In this document: one piece after another, positions 9,429-18,274 of the stretch
Numbering within the stretch: position 1 is the first letter of the stretch
Layout: each line of letters begins with the position of its first letter
Assembly: GCF_900188345.1 (NCBI RefSeq)
Contig: NZ_FZOD01000001.1
Span: forward strand, 248,001-312,000
From: Streptosporangium subroseum
Lineage (GTDB): Bacteria > Actinomycetota > Actinomycetes > Streptosporangiales > Streptosporangiaceae
Direction of reading: 5' to 3'
DNA length: 64,000 nucleotides
Translations under genes and position numbers: made by a program
Notes under the pieces: generated by a model
The model's database searches: none
Told to the model about the DNA's origin: nothing
The model's input: only the letters and a program-made list of their open reading frames with translations

Positions 9429-9733
9429 ACGCGCTCTCCGGCATGCCCTGGGATCCGGCGACAGACCGGACGGCGACCCACCTTACGGAGTGGCGGGTGC
9501 CCCCGTGTCCGGTCTTCGACAAGCTGGGGATCGGCTTCCGGGTCCGGCCCACCCATGTCGTTCCCGACCGTGGCCGAACCCGGAAGCCCCCGATTCGATG
9601 GCCCGTCCCAATCTCGCCGGGAAAACCGATTCCCCCCAGGAAGCGGCTATCCGATCAAGGTTCGGAGACGGGCCGTCAGATCCGGAGGACGGATCGATTC
9701 GGAGATCGTTTCCTACATCGCGAACTGGGGACG

Positions 9734-9855
9734 CGGAGCCGGGTCCTGATCGAGATGACGTCGATGACGACCTGGCGGATCCGTCGCGGAACGGACACTC
9801 GGAGCCGGATCCTGATCGGGATGACGTCGATGGCGACCCGAGGAATCCGTTCGCG
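9734..9855. repeat. About 55-bp direct repeat pair, 66-bp period
   Basis: Copies 9734-9788 and 9800-9855 share CGGAGCCGG-TCCTGATCG and GATGACGTCGATG. They give mirrored peptides in every frame but no credible protein, so I treat them as non-coding. Confidence 0.7.
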
Positions 9856-9951
9856 CCTGTCGGGGCGTGGGGCCACTGCCCGGAAGTTCTTCAGCTTGTT
9901 GAGCCGTGGCCCCGCCTACCGACGCGCTCTCCTCGAACTCGGCGCCCATGC

Positions 9952-10398
9952 TTAGCGCCCGTGCCCGTGGTCACCGGAGTTCCCGTGGCCGGAGTCACCG
10001 TGGTGGCCCGAGTTCCCGTGGTCGCCATGGTGGCCGTGGTGTCCGGAGAAGTGCTCGTGGTCGAAGCCAAGGTGCCGGATGGAGGCAGAGGTCAAGCGCC
10101 TCCACTTACCGTGGCTCCACTGGTAGAAGTGGTGACCGTCATACCGGTAGCGGTGCCCCTGAATGGAGAGGTAAAAACTGCCGTTCCTGCTGTAGCGGCT
10201 CCACCACCGGTGTCCATCCCAGCTCCGGCTTACCACTTTTGCGACCTTTACCACCTCCTGTCGGGTGGCGACGGTGGCAGTGTGGCTGTCACTCTCGTAT
10301 GTGGCCGCCGACGCCGCGCCCCCGGCCGCGAAGATGATCCCGCCTGCCACCGCGAGAGTGGCGGTAGCGGTTGCCAGACGACGCGTGATCTTGCTCAT
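9952..10398 (-). CDS. Secreted protein with His/Gly-rich C-terminal tail
   Basis: 148 residues. A Sec signal peptide (basic N-terminus, hydrophobic core, AASA cleavage region near residue 32) precedes a central Tyr/Trp/His-rich segment (residues 55-105, with paired WDGHRWWSRYSRNG and YDGHHFYQWSHGKW elements that look like an internal repeat). The last 35 residues are almost only His, Gly, Asp, Asn and Ser in HHGHHGDHG-type repeats. I do not recognise the family. The composition suggests extracellular binding of Zn, Cu or Ni. The start is ATG at 10396-10398 and the gene is monocistronic. Confidence 0.75.
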   Translation of the reverse strand: MSKITRRLATATATLAVAGGIIFAAGGAASAATYESDSHTATVATRQEVVKVAKVVSRSWDGHRWWSRYSRNGSFYLSIQGHRYRYDGHHFYQWSHGKWRRLTSASIRHLGFDHEHFSGHHGHHGDHGNSGHHGDSGHGNSGDHGHGR

Positions 10399-10814
10399 GA
10401 TGGTGTTTCCCCCTGGTTGTGCACGCCGGTCCAGTGACTCCAGACGATGGGCGTGCTCTGTGTTACGTGAGTGTTAACCAGAGATGTGTCCCACTTAGTC
10501 CCATTCATCCCATGATGTGACGTTACTCACCTGAGTCCGAATCGACCCATCATCACCAGCCGCCCATCCGCCCCGGACGCCGCCTACGACCCGCTGGAAG
10601 GCACGCTGCCGCGCTCATCGCCCCGTTCGGCGTGGAAGCTCCCATGCAGCGCGAAAGGCCTCCCATACAGCGCGAAAGGCCTCTCGTCGCCCTCGCCTCG
10701 ACCCGCGGGGCGCGCCCGATGGCGGGTCGTTTCCAGGCCGGATGCGTGATGTGCCGCCAAAAGGGGCAAGCGGCTAAGGACGGAAGTTCCGCACCGGGGA
10801 AGGGACTCGGGGTC
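10399..10814. other. Divergent promoter region of the His-rich gene and NDH-2
   Basis: About 415 bp. The left 150 bp are AT-richer and contain GTGTTACGTGAGTGTTAAC and TGACGTTACTCAC, partly inverted versions of one another that may bind a regulator. A 21-bp tandem repeat sits at 10641-10682. No gene is seen. Confidence 0.5.
10641..10682. repeat. 21-bp tandem repeat, two copies
   Basis: Units 10641-10661 and 10662-10682 (CCCAT-CAGCGCGAAAGGCCT) differ at one base. They lie in the leader upstream of the NDH-2 start. Confidence 0.75.
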
Positions 10815-12152
10815 ATGGCCAACCGGCAGAGAGTCGTCATTGTGGGAGGGGGCTTCGCGGGTTTCAACGCCGCCAGGACCCTCTCCCGGATCGCCCGGGG
10901 CGCGGTCGAGATCGTCCTGATCAACCCGACCGACTACTTCCTCTATCTGCCGCTGCTGCCCGAGGTGGCGTCGGGGATCCTCGATCCGCGCAAGGTCGCG
11001 ATCCCGCTGGCCTGCTGCTGTCCGGGGGTGCGGCACCTGCTCGCCACGGTGGACTCCGTGGACGTTCAGGGCCGGAGGGTGAAGTGCACCGACGCCGAGG
11101 GCAACCCACGCGACCTCGGCTACGACCGCCTCGTGGTCGCGGTCGGCAGCGTCAACAAGCTGCTGCCCGTCCCGGGAGTCGCCGAGTACGCGCACGGCTT
11201 CCGCAGCATCAACGAGGCGCTCTACCTGCGCGACCATCTCATCCGCCAGATCGAGCTCGCCGATGCCGACAACGCCAAGGAGCGGGAGGCGCGCTGCACG
11301 TTTGTCGTCGTGGGCGCCGGATACACCGGGACCGAGGTCGCCGCGCAGGGCCAGCTCCTGACCCTCGCCGCGAGCAAGTGCCGGCCGGGCCTGCGCGACC
11401 AGCCGATCCGCTGGCTCCTCGTCGACCTCGCTCCGCGCATCCTGCCGGAGCTGGACGAGCGCCTGTCGCGGATCGCACACCGCACCCTGGCCGAGCGCGG
11501 CATGGAGATCCGCACCGGCACCAGCGTGTCCGAGGCGACCTCCGAGGGGGTCAAGCTCTCCACCGGGGAGTTCGTGCCGACCCGCACGCTGGTCTGGTGC
11601 GTGGGCGTGCGGCCCGACCCGCTCGTGGAGTCGCTGGGACTGCCCACCGAGAAGGGACGGCTGCTGGTGGACAAATATCTCAACGTGCCCGGCCACCCGG
11701 AGATCTTCGCCTGCGGAGACGCGGCCGCGGTGCCGGATCTGACCAGGCCGGGCGAATACACCGCGATGACCGCCCAGCACGCCACCCGCCAGGGCAGGCG
11801 CGCCGCGTACAACGTCGCCGCCTCCTACGGTCACGGAGAGCGCAAGCCGTACAAGCACAGCGACCTGGGATTTGTCGTCGACCTGGGCGACGCCAAGGCC
11901 GCGGCGAACCCGCTGGGCGTGCCGCTGTCCGGCGTCGTGGCCAAGGCGGTGACCAGGGGTTACCACCTGCTGGCCATCCCCGGTGGCCGGGCGCGCATCG
12001 CCGGGAGCTGGCTGCTCGACGCGTTGCTGCCGCGGCAGACGGTGCAGCTCGGCGTGATCCGTGCCCCGGAGGTCCCCCTCAGCAGCACCTCCCCCGAGGC
12101 CTCCTCCAAGTCCCCTTCCAAGCGCTCCCCCAAGCACGCCTCCAAACACTGA
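10815..12152 (+). CDS. ndh: Type II NADH dehydrogenase (NDH-2)
   Basis: 445 residues. The N-terminal FAD-binding Rossmann motif is VVIVGGGFAGF (residues 7-17). The second dinucleotide fold, VVVGAGYTGTEVAAQ (about residue 170), binds NADH. FACGDAAAV (about residue 300) is the conserved second flavin contact. NDH-2 passes electrons from NADH to menaquinone at the inner membrane face without pumping protons. The ATG at 10815 is followed at once by the FAD motif; the ORF is open upstream but that part is repeat-derived. The last 25 residues are a Ser/Lys-rich tail, unusual for the family. A terminator hairpin follows. Confidence 0.85.
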   Translation: MANRQRVVIVGGGFAGFNAARTLSRIARGAVEIVLINPTDYFLYLPLLPEVASGILDPRKVAIPLACCCPGVRHLLATVDSVDVQGRRVKCTDAEGNPRDLGYDRLVVAVGSVNKLLPVPGVAEYAHGFRSINEALYLRDHLIRQIELADADNAKEREARCTFVVVGAGYTGTEVAAQGQLLTLAASKCRPGLRDQPIRWLLVDLAPRILPELDERLSRIAHRTLAERGMEIRTGTSVSEATSEGVKLSTGEFVPTRTLVWCVGVRPDPLVESLGLPTEKGRLLVDKYLNVPGHPEIFACGDAAAVPDLTRPGEYTAMTAQHATRQGRRAAYNVAASYGHGERKPYKHSDLGFVVDLGDAKAAANPLGVPLSGVVAKAVTRGYHLLAIPGGRARIAGSWLLDALLPRQTVQLGVIRAPEVPLSSTSPEASSKSPSKRSPKHASKH

Positions 12153-12156
12153 CGGA

Positions 12157-12190
12157 GCCGGCCCGGCTCTCCTCGATGCCCCGGGCCGGC
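12157..12190. terminator. Bidirectional terminator hairpin
   Basis: A 10-bp perfect stem, GCCGGCCCGG (12157-12166) with CCGGGCCGGC (12181-12190), sits between the convergent ndh and methyltransferase genes. Confidence 0.65.
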
Positions 12191-12276
12191 GAGGAGCGCC
12201 GCGAAGACAACGGAAAGCGCGTGGCGACGGGGTCACCTCGACGCTCGACGGTTCGTGGGCGCCGTCGGCCGTGGCG

Positions 12277-13323
12277 TCATGGTTTCAGCTCCAGCACCAG
12301 GTTGAACGGCGTGGCGGTCGCCTTGCGCATCCGGGTGAACCCCGCCCGCGCGGCCACCTCGAACAACCGCTCCGGCCCGGCCTGGGCGCCCAGTGCCTCC
12401 GGGCCGTCCTGCGAGAGCGCGCCGGGCACGCAGATCGTGGCCGAGCCGTTGAAGAAGAGCCGGCCCACCGGATTGAGGTCGTCCGGCAGCCGGCCGTACG
12501 CGAACGGCTCGACCAGCAGCACGGTGCCGTCGGGCGCGAGAGTGGATCGGATATGCCGTAGCGCGCCCGCGGGATCTCCCATGTCGTGCAGGCAGTCAAA
12601 AAGGCACGCCAGGTCGTAGCCGGTCCCGGGGTAGTCGTCGGCGTAGGCCGTCTCGAAACTCACCCGGTCCGCCAGCCCGGCCTCTGCCGCCCGCTCGCGG
12701 GCCCGCATGATCGACTCCCCGTGGGCGTCGAAACCGGTGAAGTACGAGTTCGGGTACGCCCGCGCCAGCGCCACGGTCGAGGCGCCGTGCCCGCAGCCGA
12801 CGTCGACCACCTGGGCGCCGTCGTCCAGCCGATCCTGGATTCCTTCGAGCGCGGGAATCCAGCTGGTCGAGAGGTTGGCGGTGTACCCCGGGCGGAAGAA
12901 TCGCTCGGTGCCGTTGAACAACGCCCGGTCGTGATCTCCCCAGGCCAGACCACCGTCACCCCGGTACGCCTCCACGAGCTTGGCCTCGTCGCGATACACC
13001 GAAGAGATCATTTCGGCGATCCCGGTCATGAACACCGGGCTGGAGTCGTCGGCGAACACGGTGGCCTGCTCGTCGGTCAGCGTGTAGGCGCCGTCGTCGT
13101 AGGAGACGTATCCGGCGGCGGCCTGGGCCGCGAGCCATTCGGCGATGAGCCGCTCGTTGGTGCCGGTGCGCCGGGCCAGCTCACCGGCTCCGATCGGGCC
13201 CGCCCCGGCCATCGCCTTCCACAGGCCCAGCCGGTCGCCGAGCACGACCGTCGCCGCCCCGAACGCTGCCCCCATGTCGAGCACGACCTGATCCACGAAC
13301 TTCTGAAGCCTGGCTTCGTCCAT
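12277..13323 (-). CDS. SAM-dependent methyltransferase with N-terminal winged-helix domain
   Basis: 348 residues. The first 100 or so form a winged-helix dimerisation region as in small-molecule O-methyltransferases (ELARRTGTNERLIAEWL, then YTLTDEQATVF). The class I Rossmann fold follows, with SAM motif VVDVGCGHGAST (about residue 168), the acidic residue in GFDAHGES and the post-motif LACLFDCLHDMGDP. The ATG at 13323 lies close after GGGGAGG. The substrate cannot be inferred; similar proteins occur in mycobacteria and as secondary-metabolite methyltransferases. It is divergent from the MFS pump at 13619. Confidence 0.8.
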   Translation of the reverse strand: MDEARLQKFVDQVVLDMGAAFGAATVVLGDRLGLWKAMAGAGPIGAGELARRTGTNERLIAEWLAAQAAAGYVSYDDGAYTLTDEQATVFADDSSPVFMTGIAEMISSVYRDEAKLVEAYRGDGGLAWGDHDRALFNGTERFFRPGYTANLSTSWIPALEGIQDRLDDGAQVVDVGCGHGASTVALARAYPNSYFTGFDAHGESIMRARERAAEAGLADRVSFETAYADDYPGTGYDLACLFDCLHDMGDPAGALRHIRSTLAPDGTVLLVEPFAYGRLPDDLNPVGRLFFNGSATICVPGALSQDGPEALGAQAGPERLFEVAARAGFTRMRKATATPFNLVLELKP

Positions 13324-13618
13324 TGGAGCCTCCCCGCGGAAGCCGTCCCGGCAGAACCGGAGAGTCACCCCCGCGACTCCTGCACGATCGTAGCGTTGGC
13401 CCCACGAGCCTTCTCAAAACGGATATTCAACATCCCGTAACAGCTCGTCCCGGCCCGGATTCATTCCGGTCTCCGCGGCATCCGTGCGAAACGGCAGGTC
13501 GCGCCCGGTCCGCCGCGTCGCGACGTTCACCCCGCCCGGGGCATGGCGTGGAAATCCCCACGAATAGGATCGCCGGGAATGCCAGATACCGGCGACCCTG
13601 AAAGCGAGGCCAGAGCAG

Positions 13619-14941
13619 GTGAGTTCCCGACCGGTATCCCTCGCCGGCATGGTGCCGTCCGTCTTCCTCCCCACCCTGATCTTCGAGATCGGCATGGGCG
13701 CGATCATGCCCATGATCGCGCTGAGCGGGCTCACCCTCGGCGCCTCCATAGGAACGGCCGGTCTGCTGCTGGCGCTGCTGGGCGTGGGACAGATCCTGGG
13801 AGACGTGCCGGCCGGAGCTCTCGCGGCCCGGGTGGGAGATCGCAGGGCGATGCTCATCGCCGCCGGGATCGCCGTGGTGACGCTTCTGGGCTGCGTGATG
13901 GCCACCACACTCTGGCAGCTGGCGCTGGCCGTCACCGCCACCGGGTCGACGAACGCCGTGTTCAACCTGGCCCGGCAGTCCTACCTGACCGAGGTCATCC
14001 CCGTGGGGCTGAGGGCCAGGGCGCTGTCCACGCTCGGCGGCATGTCCCGGGTGGGGGCGTTCATCGGGCCGTTTCTCGGCGCCGTGGTGGTGTACGACCG
14101 CCCGGTGCACTACGTCTACTGGCTGGCCCTGGTCTGCGCGGTGATCGCCGGGTTGATCGTCCTGCTCGTGCCCGACGTGTCCGAACCGGCCGTGGCACGG
14201 GAGCACCGGCCCGCGCCCGTCTCCGTCCGGTCGGTGATGGTGCGGCACCGCCGGGTGTTCCTGACCCTCGGCCTGGCCGTTTTCCTCGTGGGGTCGGTGC
14301 GCGCCACCCGGCAGACGGTGCTGCCCCTGTGGGCCGAGCATCTCGGCCTGAACCCCTCCACCACGAGCATCGTCTTCGGGATCGTCGGACTCGTGGACAC
14401 CCTGACCTTCTATCCCTCCGGAAAGATCATGGACTACGCGGGCAGGCTGTGGATCGCCGTCCCGTCGATGCTCGTACTCGGGCTGACCCAGGCCCTGTTG
14501 CCGCTCACACACGGGCTGGTGTCGTTCACCGTCGTCGCGATGCTCATGGGATTCGGCAACGGGATCGGCAGCGGGATCCTGATGACTCTCGGCGCGGATG
14601 TCGCGCCACCGGCGATCCGCTCGAAGTTCCTCGGGGTGTGGAGGCTCTGTGCCGACTCAGGAAGCGCCGGTGGACCGCTGATCGTCTCCGCCGCCGCCGG
14701 GCTGGGCAGCCTGGCCCTCGGCATCTCCGCCATGGGCGTGACCGGGGTGGTGGCCGCGGCCGCGCTGCTGCGCTGGGTGCCGCGGTACTCCCCGTTCGCC
14801 ACCACGGGGACCCGGTCGAAAGGCTCCGCCGCGGCGAAGGACCCGGAACCCGGAGGCTCCGGCCCCGATCAGGCCGGGACCCGCGGTTCGCCGGTCACTA
14901 TCCCCGAACCCGCCGACCGTGATCCTTCCCAGTCACGCTGA
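13619..14941 (+). CDS. MFS transporter
   Basis: 440 residues with about twelve hydrophobic helices. The loop between helices 2 and 3, ALAARVGDRRAMLIA, is the MFS signature, and a weaker copy lies in the second half (SGKIMDYAGRLWIAVPS). A proton-driven exporter is likely; the substrate is unknown. The GTG at 13619 is the upstream start; an ATG at 13649 would shorten it by ten residues. The C-terminus after the last helix (about 45 residues) is a Gly/Ser/Pro-rich tail. Confidence 0.8.
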   Translation: MSSRPVSLAGMVPSVFLPTLIFEIGMGAIMPMIALSGLTLGASIGTAGLLLALLGVGQILGDVPAGALAARVGDRRAMLIAAGIAVVTLLGCVMATTLWQLALAVTATGSTNAVFNLARQSYLTEVIPVGLRARALSTLGGMSRVGAFIGPFLGAVVVYDRPVHYVYWLALVCAVIAGLIVLLVPDVSEPAVAREHRPAPVSVRSVMVRHRRVFLTLGLAVFLVGSVRATRQTVLPLWAEHLGLNPSTTSIVFGIVGLVDTLTFYPSGKIMDYAGRLWIAVPSMLVLGLTQALLPLTHGLVSFTVVAMLMGFGNGIGSGILMTLGADVAPPAIRSKFLGVWRLCADSGSAGGPLIVSAAAGLGSLALGISAMGVTGVVAAAALLRWVPRYSPFATTGTRSKGSAAAKDPEPGGSGPDQAGTRGSPVTIPEPADRDPSQSR

Positions 14942-15166
14942 TAATGAAGGCATTGACAACCGGCGCCCCGGGCACCGCCGGAAACGGAACGACCCGGTGT
15001 GGATACCGCGCCAGGGCGGCCGGCGGCAGCGGCGGACGCGCCGTCACCGCCTCCCCCTGACCTGCCTCCAGGTCGGCCGTACCGTGGAGTCCGCCGAGCG
15101 CGACCTCCGCAGAAAACCGCACGTCGTCTCTCCAGCGAGCGCGACCTCCATCGAAAGAAGGACTCC

Positions 15167-15484
15167 GTGACCACTCATCCCGCCGTCCAGCGAGCCATCG
15201 ACGCCGCCAACTCCGGAGACACCGAGGGTTTCCTCGGCTCCTTCACCGACGAGGGCGCCGTCGACGACTGGGGACGGGAGTTTCGCGGGCGGGAGGCGAT
15301 TCGCAGCTGGAGCGACGAGGAGTTCATCGGGGTCGACGTGAGCCTGGCCGTCACCGCGGTACGCCAGACCGGGGCCACGGTCACCGTCTCGGCCGACGTC
15401 GGCGGGCGCGGCTTCAACGGCCCCTCCGACTTCACCTTCACCGTCAGCGGCGACCGCGTCTCCCTCATGCGCATCACCGGCTGA
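15167..15484 (+). CDS. SnoaL-like / NTF2-fold protein
   Basis: 105 residues with the nuclear-transport-factor-2-like pattern: an N-terminal helix (AVQRAIDAANSGDTEGFLGSF), a DEGAVDDWGREFRGREAI segment and three or four beta strands (TVTVSADVGGRGF). Such alpha+beta cone proteins act as isomerases, hydrolases or ligand-binding proteins. The GTG at 15167 is preceded by AGAAGGA. No enzymatic role can be assigned. Confidence 0.8.
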   Translation: MTTHPAVQRAIDAANSGDTEGFLGSFTDEGAVDDWGREFRGREAIRSWSDEEFIGVDVSLAVTAVRQTGATVTVSADVGGRGFNGPSDFTFTVSGDRVSLMRITG

Positions 15485-15581
15485 GGCTCCCCCGGCTCCG
15501 TGCGCCGACGGACCGACACGGCGTACGGCCCGCGCACCCGGAGCGCAGAGCGGTGGCCGATCCCTCGGGCAGGACCTCCGG

Positions 15582-15617
15582 GGTACGGCCCGCGCGCCCC
15601 GGGGCGCAAGCCGTACC
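15582..15617. terminator. Bidirectional terminator region
   Basis: An outer stem GGTACGGC (15582-15589) with GCCGTACC (15610-15617) encloses a 14-nt perfect palindrome (15594-15607). It sits between convergent coding regions. Confidence 0.65.
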
Positions 15618-15640
15618 GGGGTGCGCGGGCCGCGGGAGGA

Positions 15641-16624
15641 TCAGTTGCCGAAGGTGATCCAGTTGAGGTTGACGAAGTCGGCGGGTTGCCCGCTGGTGAA
15701 GGTGACGTAGACCGTGTGGGTCCCGGTCACCCCCGCGATGTTGGCGGGAACCGTACGCCAGCTCTGCCAGCCGCCGGTGTTGCCGAGGGCGAAGTCCCCG
15801 ATCGGAGCGGCCGTCGGACTGTCGAGGCGCACCTGGACCAGCCCGCTGACCCCGCCGGCGGCTCCGGAGGCGACCCGGGCCTTGAACTGGGTCGCCGCCG
15901 CGGTGCCGAAGTTCACTCCGTCGAAGCGGAGCCAGTCACCGTTGCCGATCTGGCTGACGTTCTGCCCGCCGCCGGTGTCGGTGGTCGTCTCCACCGCCGT
16001 GCCCGCCTGCGCCTGGTACCGCTCGGCCTGGATGGTCGAGCGGGCGTCCACCCCGCCGCCCGGAGGGGGTGTCGGGGTGCTGGTGGGCAAGGTCCCGGAG
16101 CCGCTCTGCCAGACGGCCACGTAGTCCACGAGCATCGGACGCCCGGAGACCGTGGCCGCGGTCGGGGTCTGCCCGGCCAGCGCGTTGGGGAACGCACCGC
16201 CCATGGCCACGTTGAGCAGGAGGAAGTAGCCCTGGTGGCCGGTCATGGCGTTCCAGGTCCCGGCGTCGAACTGGGCCTGGCTGACGCTGTGGAACTGCTG
16301 CCCGTCGACATACCAGCGGAGCTGGTTCGGACTGATGCTGCGGTCCCATTCGAAGCGGTAGGTGTGGAACGCCGACTGGCAGGACGCACCGGGACAGGTC
16401 CTGCTGGTACCGATTCCGGTGGTCTCGTTGCAGGGACCGCCGGGGCTCACCCCGCAGTGGAGCACGCCCCAGACGGAGTTGATCCCGTTGACGTTCTCCA
16501 TGATGTCGAACTCGCCGGTGCCGGGCCAGTTCCAGTAGTTGCCCCGGTACGGGGCCCCGAGCGCCCAGAACGCGGGCCAGTAACCCAGCGCGGCGCTGCC
16601 GGTGACGTTGGGCATCTGGATCCG
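15641..16624 (-). pseudogene. 5'-truncated GH16 beta-glucanase with CBM6
   Basis: The remaining 327 codons carry the GH16 catalytic centre (GEFDIMENVNG, with Glu-Asp-Glu as nucleophile region and acid/base) and the laminarinase-type WYVDGQQFHSV. A Pro/Thr linker and a C-terminal CBM6 beta-sandwich (from IQAERYQAQAG to NLNWITF) follow. The family normally begins with a signal peptide and over 100 further residues. Here homology starts at RIQMPNVTG, and an in-frame TAG (16628-16630) lies just upstream. No signal peptide or missing strands were found in the next 190 bp. It would have cut beta-1,3 or 1,3-1,4-glucans outside the cell and is probably now dead. Confidence 0.75.
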
Positions 16625-16822
16625 TCCCTACTGCCCCGTTCCCGCAGGACGAGGGAGGTCGTCGGCCGCTTCGCCCCTGATCACCGGCCGTGACCGGCAA
16701 CCCGACCATGCGCCCACACGACGGCGACAGGGTCCGCGTCGACGGCGGACGCGGCACCGTGGAGCCCCTGAGCGCCGCAGGCAGGCCGTCACCGGGCTGG
16801 GAACGAGGTTACGATCGCGAGC

Positions 16823-17365
16823 GTGACGATCCCCGTGCCCCGGCCGACCGCCCGGATTCTCCTCACCGACTCACTGGACCGCCTGCTGCTGTTTCAGGGC
16901 CGCGGTGAGGGCGAGCGCCGCGCCACGCTTGCCTGGTTCACCCCGGGGGGAGGCGTCGCGGCCGGGGAGTCTCTCCCCGTCGCGGCCTCCCGGGAGCTAC
17001 GGGAGGAGACCGGGCTGGTCGTTCCCCCCGAGGACCTGGGGCCGGTGGTGGCCGTCACCACCGGGCATTGGAGAGGCGACAAAACCCTCTACCTGGCGAC
17101 CGACTCGTTCTTCTTCCTCCGCGTCGACTCGGCGGAGATCGACACCTCCGGGCAGGAGGAGTTCGAGCGCGCCATGATGGTCTCCCACCGCTGGTGGACA
17201 CTGCCCGAGCTGCGCACCACCAGCGAGCGGGTCACCCCGTTCAACCTCGCGGACCTGATGCGGCGTCTGCTCGGCGGGGATATTCCAGAAGAGCCGGTCA
17301 CGCTCCCCTGGCACGGCGAACGGTACACCTCCCCCGAGGCCGACGCCCCCTCGCCCAGCCCCTGA
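16823..17365 (+). CDS. NUDIX hydrolase
   Basis: 180 residues. The Nudix box is complete (GGGVAAGESLPVAASRELREETGL, beginning about residue 49 when the flanking Gly is included), with the REL-EE metal-binding core. It should hydrolyse a nucleoside-diphosphate-linked compound with Mg2+. The GTG at 16823 starts the beta strand PTARILLTDSLDRLLLFQG. It lies between two relics of carbohydrate genes. Confidence 0.85.
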   Translation: MTIPVPRPTARILLTDSLDRLLLFQGRGEGERRATLAWFTPGGGVAAGESLPVAASRELREETGLVVPPEDLGPVVAVTTGHWRGDKTLYLATDSFFFLRVDSAEIDTSGQEEFERAMMVSHRWWTLPELRTTSERVTPFNLADLMRRLLGGDIPEEPVTLPWHGERYTSPEADAPSPSP

Positions 17366-17366
17366 C

Positions 17367-17399
17367 CGGTTCTTCCTCCACGCCCTTGAGGAAGAACCG
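17367..17399. terminator. 12-bp hairpin after the NUDIX gene
   Basis: CGGTTCTTCCTC (17367-17378) pairs with GAGGAAGAACCG (17388-17399). It is two bases beyond the NUDIX stop, so it may end that transcript, although it overlaps the permease relic on the other strand. Confidence 0.5.
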
Positions 17400-17435
17400 C
17401 TGGAACGCCACGAAAACGATCACGACCGGCGGGAA
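17379..17435 (-). pseudogene. C-terminal scrap of a carbohydrate ABC permease
   Basis: On the minus strand 19 codons read FPPVVIVFVAFQRFFLKGV. This is the characteristic last transmembrane helix and end of MalG/UgpE-type sugar permeases (pattern LPVxIxFxxFQRxFxxG). Nothing permease-like remains upstream. The match is short, so this is a suggestion only. Confidence 0.4.
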
Positions 17436-17554
17436 GCCGTCAGGCGTCCGCCGGCGGCGGCCACGCGCGGATGCACCGGCCGGCTCCCGGCTCGAAGAAC
17501 ATCCCGGCGACCGTCATCGGCGCTGACGGGACAGGCGTTCCCCGGCGCGGATCG

Positions 17555-18193
17555 TCAGAGCGCGGAGATCGAGGCGGGCGCGCGTTCGGCACGGCTGAGC
17601 GCGCGCAGCACGCTGGTCGCGCCGTGCCGTCTCAGCGCGATCCGAGACAGCAGATCGACGACGGTCTCGACGGCCTCGGCGGGCAGTTCGGGCGTTGGAA
17701 TCCCCACGCTGTGGGCCAGGTCATCGCTGTGGACGGCGATTTCCAGCAGCCGGCTCGTCACGAAGTCGTCCAGGCTGATCGACCACGCCCCCCAGGTCGG
17801 ACGGCGTACCGGCCGCGACGGGGCGCCCGGCAGCATGGTGCGCAGCTCCTGGACGGTGGCCTCGACCCGGCCCGCCAGCGCGGCGGGACCGTCCGTCGCG
17901 TCCTGTTCCCCGCTGGTCCGGATGAGCACGTTGAACGGATCGTCGAGATCCGATCCGATCCAGCTCGCCCGTGCGTAGTACTCGTGGATCGAGATGAGCT
18001 CCTCCGTGGGCACCGGCTCGGCGAGCACCTTGGGAATGAAGAAGATCTGCCCGGCCAGGTGACCGGCGAGCCCCTGAACGCTGAGCTTCGGCAACGCGCT
18101 CGGCTCACGCCAGGCGGTGGCCACCTCCGGGGCGGCGATCAGTTTCGCCACCGACGCGGCCGCCGTGAGATAGAGCTCTCTGATCTGCGCCAT
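17555..18193 (-). CDS. DinB-fold maleylpyruvate isomerase N-terminal family protein
   Basis: 212 residues. The conserved helix LSVQGLAGHLAGQIF and the C-terminal LLEIAVHSDDLAHSVG supply the two histidine clusters typical of mycothiol-dependent MDMPI-type proteins. The ATG at 18193 follows GGAGGCTTCGGA. The specific reaction is unknown. It follows the MFS pump on the same strand with an 81-bp gap. Confidence 0.75.
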   Translation of the reverse strand: MAQIRELYLTAAASVAKLIAAPEVATAWREPSALPKLSVQGLAGHLAGQIFFIPKVLAEPVPTEELISIHEYYARASWIGSDLDDPFNVLIRTSGEQDATDGPAALAGRVEATVQELRTMLPGAPSRPVRRPTWGAWSISLDDFVTSRLLEIAVHSDDLAHSVGIPTPELPAEAVETVVDLLSRIALRRHGATSVLRALSRAERAPASISAL

Positions 18194-18274
18194 TCCGAAG
18201 CCTCCGCCGGGGGGTCTGCGATGCCTGTCAATGCCTGCGAACCTCAAGGTCCCGGAGAGTATTCCGCCGCCGGG

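Larger units (their letters stand above)
9225..9951. other. Repeat-rich non-coding stretch between nhaA and the His-rich gene
   Basis: About 730 bp without a convincing gene; ORFs in all frames are Arg/Pro-rich shadows. It carries a 37-bp direct repeat (9299-9335 and 9392-9428) and a roughly 55-bp direct repeat (9734-9788 and 9800-9855). The proximal part should contain the nhaA promoter on the minus strand. Confidence 0.55.

Noticed and set aside
10632..10814. Upstream extension of the NDH-2 frame
   Set aside because: The first 61 codons are made from a tandem DNA repeat and unlike the family; the FAD motif follows directly after ATG 10815.
17367..17399. Hairpin as sure terminator of the NUDIX gene
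   Set aside because: No T-tract, and the same bases code for permease-like residues on the other strand, so the symmetry may be chance; kept only at moderate confidence.
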